This document shows, in pieces, positions 34,201 to 36,271 of a stretch of 36,271 nt of DNA. The notes under the pieces are model-generated. The model did no database searches. It worked only from the letters and a program-made list of their open reading frames with translations, and was not told where the DNA came from. The DNA lies in assembly GCA_021108315.1 (NCBI GenBank), contig JAIORE010000316.1, forward strand, positions 1 through 36,271. Direction: 5' to 3'. The translations under genes and the position numbers were made by a program. The first letter of the stretch is position 1, and every line of letters starts with the position of its first letter. The stretch is from Candidatus Cloacimonadota bacterium (lineage in GTDB: Bacteria; Cloacimonadota; Cloacimonadia; Cloacimonadales; TCS61).

Positions 34201-34387
34201 TGTTTTTTTGAAGGAGATGTACTTTATTTGAAGTAAAAGATAGTCCTTGTGGAATTTTATAAATATCAATTTCGCTGTTTTTTATGGGATAAACACCATC
34301 AAGATAAAATTCAGGTTTGAATGATTCTGCGAAAAGGTATGTAATATTTAATAGTACGATAAAAATGTATAGAAGAGTTTTATTCAT
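28262..34387 (-). CDS. sprA: SprA-family outer-membrane giant protein
   Basis: 2041 residues with signal peptide ending LFA (about residue 20). It resembles SprA/Sov, the very large outer-membrane barrel of the type IX secretion system of Bacteroidota. Family-like stretches include PPQAVPRHLKKFLGGQEAAR near the N terminus, repeated GSVSLTIDGSKLEENIDYMV and NVNYEYKP-like barrel lines, and TEDLNRNGVLDQSNKYFDY in the middle. The length is somewhat below the ~2400 of flavobacterial SprA. An Asp/Asn-rich segment (about 900-980) is followed much later by a highly charged low-complexity stretch (about 1625-1740). ATG 34387 overlaps the coaX stop by one base (TAATG); an upstream in-frame TTG at 34402 is less likely. 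No other type IX component is in the window. Confidence 0.85.
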   Translation of the reverse strand: MNKTLLYIFIVLLNITYLFAESFKPEFYLDGVYPIKNSEIDIYKIPQGLSFTSNKVHLLQKNKQKTQFEISYDENLVTVKFKYNNIEIPNVPAVYLTIDEFLQINFHTYYNAELDKRIEDLLKDVDRSSGQGLIKDFVIKLPPQAVPRHLKKFLGGQEAARLSLNGSQKITFGYTHQKNSLNQNEDDTSGNGDFEMRSDLNLRLDGVIGQKINVNVTHNSNSDDDIFANPTEVKIWYEGFEDEIVKKVEGGDIAFTLSGTKFFSGSISSQGLFGVKTELEAGNLRVTSIFGKEESHKDVQEYTPGKSSANKTKRSYDFEKDNYFYMVRPDSLFEFYTEADTNIPSGWANNAIKLSSDNSLIVKDISHLPVPDSTIHVFLDDGTGLNLDETITGRSINLNDTMVYNFREIFDWTVDAELGIIRLNFPLTHVSTLGVVYYKRNDDITPLLVGNNVLDAHSAIWVKIIKIREQQDTDEFTGQYWDYSLRNVYSLGQTNIENIGFSLNFYDYNDDTSENIFLDPEIALGSELERYDQYLRLDTNYDDIINGDDRFVDLAAGTIFFPFLRPFDALEDTLAHIYDFTTVNTNLAKMNISITGQVGSDFIELPASNILPGSVSLTIDGSKLEENIDYMVDYDFGNITLLSERARLQNAVLKVNYEYKPIFSLDRRTLMGIRADLDPNENMNFGSTLIYQSEKVQEDRPKIGNENRSIVLADVDATLKYDPPILTKIVNWIPFIKTETDSKVELSAEVGMSIPKIYGNDKLGSEKEAYIDDMEAILESSSLGTTRQNWTFGSKPVKADEENIPKADMIWYNKSNVRAGSVYEGLTADEEKEDVTVLACKIDSLSEVGTTHWAGLMRYLGDGIDYSEKKYIQILVKLDSVSVDPVKMHINLGYNINEDFYTKDGVGNFNNEDADKNGQLDYDKNEDSGLDNQIGDDDLKPNEDGYNPDDDGDDDFDYKTGSTDYSRINGTEGNNKLDTEDLNRNGVLDQSNKYFDYSFDIYNDTDEYANSEYFLSELRNNWHLFRIPFNTDFVTEVNEPDLGLIRYARIWFETKNETMISLIELDVIGNKWVEDPIVDAQGRIILQEILDANDESIELSVIDNQRNKEHYTSPRNTVLEKKGEETLEQSLLVDYRNLLTGHKGYIHQQISDPTSSNTSLGINLLSYDSMKFWVYLEYPDETFNFESEQEFFFRLGFDEQNYYEIKQIIQVEDYHEKMLQNSWHEIEFSFSDISSLKIVTDGEIDSLRYDLIGNPTLSNIKFLYAGINSLENFNGRLYLNDIRVANPYEEIGFAAQAYFSSSFADFSDFSVDIGWQTPNFQQSAKRDAKASLDETKNINISNSYSLGKFFPAAWSMQIPLRLTKNYSIGIPLYQSNSDILREDLSEEDKKRQKNESLVQIASVNFSKGGNTDNFFMKHTLNSTTISSRIERNENISPTRIDTTMKYGLEHKYDLNFPKDSLSVKLFKDYRFYFFPNKLSNRINFNLTQPKIWQWNTNVDSTQTEWRPTTNNPDTKTVDTSSSITYDILSDFMIKYDLNTNRDLMLENYWQDIPIGQEKNRTQKFHLDYSPNYIDRIVTTGVTGDINYKDSRKKTTISDTMSFTGDNSRSARLDLGLKNKDILENWISKLTAKKENNENEKQDDPPNKDDNQNENKEFDKNRDEKELDLIEKTKFEEDQDKTLENVIIDKSEIHLENDTEQIEEQKLVDVKENKNKNLDTPEENVSKNKTIKNNKNILVSILENMARFDNISFSYTNSYRSNYRERLNRPDFIYQLGLEGSFPTDELDKRTYENDFSASSGVRFFTNLTTSFSYSLTDKVEYVTGRNEHTISTSYPNLNLRLSGFEKIINKVSWLDSLLESSSLDSRFNLTNNKIGELNSTKYKSDRTTYSLNPLLSWTANWINNFTTKFTFNFDFSRDISEGSNTIEKTLDNRSATSNISYSFSAPGGMKIPFIGDKIRFKNKLTTDIGLSWEKTYGETDNKVDINTTDDRWSIAITPGVSYEFSDDITGGFNGRYEKTDNTERNTKTSLMNFSMWVEIKF

Positions 34388-35163
34388 TAATCTCTCAAGC
34401 AATAAAGGTTCAAACCATCAATAGTCAGGTTTTTATCAATTATAGTTATCTCTTTAGAATTTTCACTTATTAACTTTGAAATACCACCTGTTGCAATAAC
34501 CTTAATATTATCGAGAGAATGATATTCTTTCTTAATTTGACGAACTATTTCATCAATCATAAAAGCACTTCCCATAACTACCCCAGCTCGTAAAGCATCT
34601 CCGGTATTTGTTCCTAAGATAGATTTTGGTGAAAATAGTTTTACGGTAGATAGTAATGATGCTTTGTTATACAAATTATTTACAGATGTCATTACTCCGG
34701 GAATAATTACAGTTCCATAGAAATAACCATTTTTCCCAATTAATTGTACGGTAGTTGCAGTTCCAAAATCACAGATGATAGCATTGGAATCATACTTTTC
34801 TAAGCATGCAAAAGCGTTTATTACGAGGTCTGCCCCAATAAATCCGGGATCAGCAGCAGGAAAAGTAAGTCCTATATCAGAGTAAGCATTTACAAGATGA
34901 AATTTTGCTGAAAGGTATTTTTGAGATAGATGTTCAAAAACTCTTGTAAGACCAGGAACTACTGAACCGATTGCAATTTTTTTTATGTCATGAAGAGAAA
35001 TATTCACTTGTTGGAATAATGTATACAGAGAAGTAAAATATTCATCCTCTGTTTTTTCAGTATTTGAGTGTAATCTCCAGAAATGAATTAATTCCTGTTT
35101 TTCATAAACCCCAATAACAATGTGAGTATTACCTATATCTATTACTAAGTTCAATTTTTTCAT
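34387..35163 (-). CDS. coaX: type III pantothenate kinase
   Basis: 258 residues. First step of coenzyme A synthesis, phosphorylating pantothenate in the cytoplasm; CoaX uses an ASKHA fold and monovalent cation. Motifs in order: VIDIGNTHIVIGV (phosphate 1), the IGADLVINAFA segment (family usual GADR, here L), CDFGTATTVQLI, and IPGVMTSVNNLYNKASLL, then VIATGG. ATG 35163 gives the family-typical N terminus MKKLNLVIDIGNT; an in-frame TTG at 35202 would add 13 unlike residues. The stop overlaps the sprA start, so both are one transcript, with no known functional link. Confidence 0.94.
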   Translation of the reverse strand: MKKLNLVIDIGNTHIVIGVYEKQELIHFWRLHSNTEKTEDEYFTSLYTLFQQVNISLHDIKKIAIGSVVPGLTRVFEHLSQKYLSAKFHLVNAYSDIGLTFPAADPGFIGADLVINAFACLEKYDSNAIICDFGTATTVQLIGKNGYFYGTVIIPGVMTSVNNLYNKASLLSTVKLFSPKSILGTNTGDALRAGVVMGSAFMIDEIVRQIKKEYHSLDNIKVIATGGISKLISENSKEITIIDKNLTIDGLNLYCLRD

Positions 35164-35223
35164 TGGACTCAATTCAAAAAAACTTACTATTAAGTCAAGC
35201 AAAGATTAGCTTTTTTGGGATAC

Positions 35224-35250
35224 AAAAAAAGCCGGCATAAAAAAGCCGGC
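35224..35250 (-). terminator. intrinsic terminator of the ferredoxin gene
   Basis: GCCGGC at 35231-35236 and 35245-35250 form a GC-only stem around an 8-base loop; on the minus strand it is followed by seven T residues (35230-35224). It lies 25 bases past the ferredoxin stop. Confidence 0.92.
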
Positions 35251-35275
35251 GCAAAATTCATTGTAAGTTATTAAA

Positions 35276-35446
35276 TTATAAAGTAATTGCTGCTACGGGA
35301 CAAGCATCTAAACATGCTCCACAATCAACACACTTATCTTCAATACAAACTGCTTTGTCATTGACCATTTCCAGAGCTTCAACAGGACATACATCAATAC
35401 ATGCTGCACAACCTACACATGTTCCTTCATCAATTTTTACTGCCAT
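35276..35446 (-). CDS. 2[4Fe-4S] ferredoxin
   Basis: 56-residue clostridial-type ferredoxin, a soluble low-potential electron carrier. Starting MAVKIDEGTCVGCAACIDVC, it has cluster motifs C10-C13-C16-C49 and C39-C42-C45-C20, each with the usual Cys-Pro (C20-P21, C49-P50). One additional cysteine, C34, precedes the second motif. GGGAGGA (35451-35457) directly precedes the start. It is monocistronic, with its own terminator. The presence fits an anaerobic metabolism but the partner enzymes are not in this window. Confidence 0.96.
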   Translation of the reverse strand: MAVKIDEGTCVGCAACIDVCPVEALEMVNDKAVCIEDKCVDCGACLDACPVAAITL

Positions 35447-35824
35447 TTCTTCCTCCCATAATTATTATTATTGGCAAATTATTTTCACATTAATTTTTGG
35501 CAAGATTTTTTTATATGTTCTGAGTGCTCTAAGTAGTTAGTATCTGAACGAAAATGTGTGAATTTTATTTTTAAAATACATTTTTGAAAATTAGATTAAC
35601 CCATGCCTTTAGACGTGGGATCGAGATCAACCTAAAACCACCCGCTCCAAATCAGCTAAAGCTGATTTGGAGCGAGGAACTTGGGGAAGGTAATTTACTC
35701 ACGACTAAAGTCGCGGATTATTGAGAATTATACTAAAATTTGTAAATTGGCTTTTTCAATCAGAAACTAGTAAAAAATTTCGTTTATTTTACTTGTTTTG
35801 GGATGCATTCCCATAGTATGACAT
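35447..35824. other. intergenic region with hairpins, no gene seen
   Basis: 378 bases. It includes the ferredoxin leader, a twice-repeated TTGCCAA word on the minus strand (around 35472 and 35500), and the palindromic element at 35600-35717. A GGGATGCATTCCC palindrome at 35801-35813 may mark the end of the adjacent transposase element. I find no supported coding frame. Confidence 0.7.
35600..35717. repeat. small palindromic element
   Basis: A perfect 14-bp stem (35643-35656 with 35661-35674, loop TAAA) is flanked by two smaller imperfect hairpins at 35600-35619 and 35698-35717. The flanking hairpins are roughly inverted copies of one another, sharing a CTTTAG-N-CGTG core. The layout resembles REP-like or IS200/IS605-derived ends; family unproven. 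Confidence 0.6.
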
Positions 35825-36271
35825 TTATGCAACTCTTCTCAACTCATTGCTAAAATTATTCATAACAATTTTCCATCTTCCCGATAGAAATTGAGAACGA
35901 AGAAATAAAAAACATTCTGCTGTTTCTTTTTTCCAAAATGTTCCAGCAGATTTTAAACGCAGATTTATAACTCTTCTTATTGTACTTTCTACTATTCCAC
36001 TTCCGATTGGAATTCCATTTCTTTAAAGGTTTTATATTGCATTTTATTTTGATTTTTTTTGAAATAGTCTCTCCATTTCTTCAATAATTTTTCCCGCTTT
36101 TTTTTCTTTAATTTTGCAGAAAGTATATCCTTTATCTCGTCAATTTTTCCCAAGAAAAGAAAATTTAAACATTTATTAACAAAAAAGATAAATGTTTCAT
36201 AAAACCTCCTTTTTAACTCTTTGATAGCGTAAATTATAGGTGACCAAGTCACATTTTCATCAAATATAATA
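35825..36271 (-). pseudogene. transposase C-terminal part, frameshifted and cut by the window edge
   Basis: Reading on the minus strand from the window edge, the frame is open (IIFDENVTWSPIIYAIKELK...) down to a stop at 35992. In the -1 frame, translation continues directly as GIPIGSGIVESTIRRVINLR, then FWKKETAECFLFLRS and SGRWKIVMNN to a stop at 35825-35827. This is the conserved end of a DDE-type transposase (PxGSG-VES...R-VN-R-K...FW). One missing A in the run near 36013-36024 would restore FKENGIPIGSG. So the gene is broken by a single-base loss, or the base is a sequencing error. I would place it tentatively near the ISKra4-like group. The N-terminal part lies outside. Confidence 0.75.

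Noticed and set aside
34388..34402. TTG 34402 as the sprA start
   Set aside because: ATG 34387 overlaps the coaX stop in the common TAATG coupling and gives a clean signal peptide.
36013..36024. Programmed -1 frameshift in the transposase
   Set aside because: The zero-frame codons TTT AAA GAA do not form an X XXY YYZ slippery site, and the gene is a remnant beside other element debris.

Overview
This 36.3 kb window is strongly AT-rich bacterial DNA with compact operons and clear GGAGG-type ribosome binding sites. A SprA-family outer-membrane giant, a Gram-negative secretin-based type IV pilus, a zinc-type L28 and a 2[4Fe-4S] ferredoxin beside an NADP-type glutamate dehydrogenase together suggest an anaerobic didermous member of the FCB superphylum. 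My best guess is a Cloacimonadota-like lineage (amino-acid or carbohydrate fermenter). That is inferred from gene content only; no rRNA or phylogeny is available here.

Layout. (1) 1-1640: gdhA with its own terminator. (2) 1664-1997: a non-coding nested-palindrome element. (3) 1999-4723, minus strand: a tight operon of an adenosine-specific kinase-like protein (DUF355 family), thpR, recA and recX, followed upstream by rpmB (4939-5130, minus). (4) 5355-12581, plus: a 2408-residue secreted protein with a GH57-like catalytic region and five tandem ~233-residue units, each ending in a CBM20-like starch-binding module. (5) 12963-28091, plus: an essentially complete type IV pilus locus in the order pilA, pilT, two minor prepilins, a large PilX-like protein, pilM, pilN, pilO, pilP-like, pilQ, an Ig-repeat lipoprotein, pilB, pilC, pilD. 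A good sigma-54 promoter lies in front of pilA. (6) 28262-35163, minus: sprA translationally coupled behind coaX. (7) 35276-35446, minus: ferredoxin with terminator. (8) 35600-36271: a small palindromic element and a frameshifted transposase remnant running off the window.

How the parts work together. PilB and PilT power extension and retraction. PilC is the platform, PilD processes prepilins, and PilM/N/O/P connect to the secretin PilQ. The minor prepilins and PilX-like protein would form the initiation or tip complex. The Ig-repeat lipoprotein sits inside the same operon and may be an accessory adhesin or secretin partner. The GH57 protein looks like an extracellular starch or alpha-glucan degrader.

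The most notable non-coding signal is an almost identical 25-bp-stem palindrome found twice: just after the GH57 gene and just after pilD. The two copies bracket the pilus locus, and each arm is itself self-complementary. I did not find CRISPR arrays, tRNA or rRNA genes. Nothing here is proven to be a new system. The best candidates for novelty are the PilX-like protein with an inserted domain, the operonic Ig lipoprotein, the five-unit GH57 protein with an unrecognised repeated beta domain, and the palindrome pair.
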